6,429 nt of DNA from Pseudomonadota bacterium. GTDB taxonomy: Bacteria > Pseudomonadota > Gammaproteobacteria > Steroidobacterales > Rariloculaceae. Where the stretch lies: assembly GCA_009843005.1 (NCBI GenBank), contig VYEH01000200.1, forward strand, positions 1 to 6,429, given 5' to 3'. Numbering within the stretch: the first letter of the stretch is position 1; the number at the start of each line of letters is the position of its first letter. A program made the position numbers and the translations under genes. This document shows, in pieces, positions 6,328-6,429 of the stretch. The notes beneath the pieces are model-generated. The model was given only the letters and a program-made list of their open reading frames with translations, made no database searches and was not told where the DNA came from.

Positions 6328-6372
6328 CCGGCAAGCCGTGCGGAAACGAACACCTCCCTTGCCACAACTGCA

Positions 6373-6429
6373 ATGACCCCAGTTACTGAAATTCACCCGA
6401 CCCACGCCTGGCAGCGATCCATGCGCGAC
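6373..6429 (+). CDS. epmB: Putative lysine 2,3-aminomutase EpmB, 5' end only
   Basis: Only 19 codons are present before the window ends: MTPVTEIHPTHAWQRSMRD. EpmB (YjeK) is a radical-SAM, iron-sulfur and PLP enzyme that turns (S)-lysine into (R)-beta-lysine, the group EpmA attaches to EF-P. The visible part shows none of the catalytic motifs. The call rests on position, divergent from efp as in E. coli, and on the tryptophan followed by a polar helix, which resembles the start of EpmB proteins (a Trp about 10-20 residues in, then a helix leading to a Thr/Asp-Pro-Glu-Leu segment). No Shine-Dalgarno precedes the ATG. The frame stays open upstream to a GTG at 6310, so the start is not certain. 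It could be another gene. Confidence 0.6.
   Translation, partial: MTPVTEIHPTHAWQRSMRD

Noticed and set aside
6310..6372. An upstream GTG start at 6310 for the putative epmB
   Set aside because: It would include the -10-like GATAAT within the coding region and add 21 residues unlike an EpmB N-terminus; the ATG at 6373 fits better.

Overview
The window looks like a stretch of chromosome from a GC-rich gammaproteobacterium. All eight genes are housekeeping types. The prmB-aroC adjacency is typical of that class, and psd also lies close to epmA in Escherichia coli. The EF-P pathway that uses EpmA and EpmB with a lysine at EF-P position 34 is characteristic of gammaproteobacteria. The genus cannot be fixed from sequence reading alone. 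No mobile element, CRISPR array, tRNA or rRNA is visible, and coding is dense with similar GC-rich codon use throughout, so nothing suggests recent transfer.

Layout. Positions 37-3159 hold a minus-strand group, read right to left: prmB (glutamine methyltransferase for ribosomal protein uL3), aroC (chorismate synthase) and asd (aspartate-semialdehyde dehydrogenase), with gaps of 65 and 25 bases. A 38-base divergent spacer (3160-3197) separates it from a plus-strand group at 3198-5655: a Sco1/SenC-type copper lipoprotein, psd (phosphatidylserine decarboxylase) and epmA (EF-P beta-lysine ligase). These three are joined by two ATGA stop-start overlaps. A 62-base convergent gap follows. Then come efp on the minus strand (5718-6287), an 85-base divergent spacer, and the first 19 codons of a plus-strand gene that I read as epmB, cut by the window end.

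How the genes fit together. The right-hand 1.7 kb holds the EF-P beta-lysylation pathway: EpmB converts lysine to (R)-beta-lysine, EpmA attaches it to Lys34 of EF-P, and modified EF-P rescues ribosomes stalled at consecutive prolines. The lipoprotein gene heading the epmA operon encodes five prolines in a row just after its lipidation cysteine. It is therefore a plausible EF-P client translated from the same message as the EF-P modifying enzyme. I regard this, with the apparent absence of Shine-Dalgarno sequences in that operon and a possible leaderless start, as the most interesting aspect of an otherwise conventional region. I found no convincing evidence of a wholly undescribed system.
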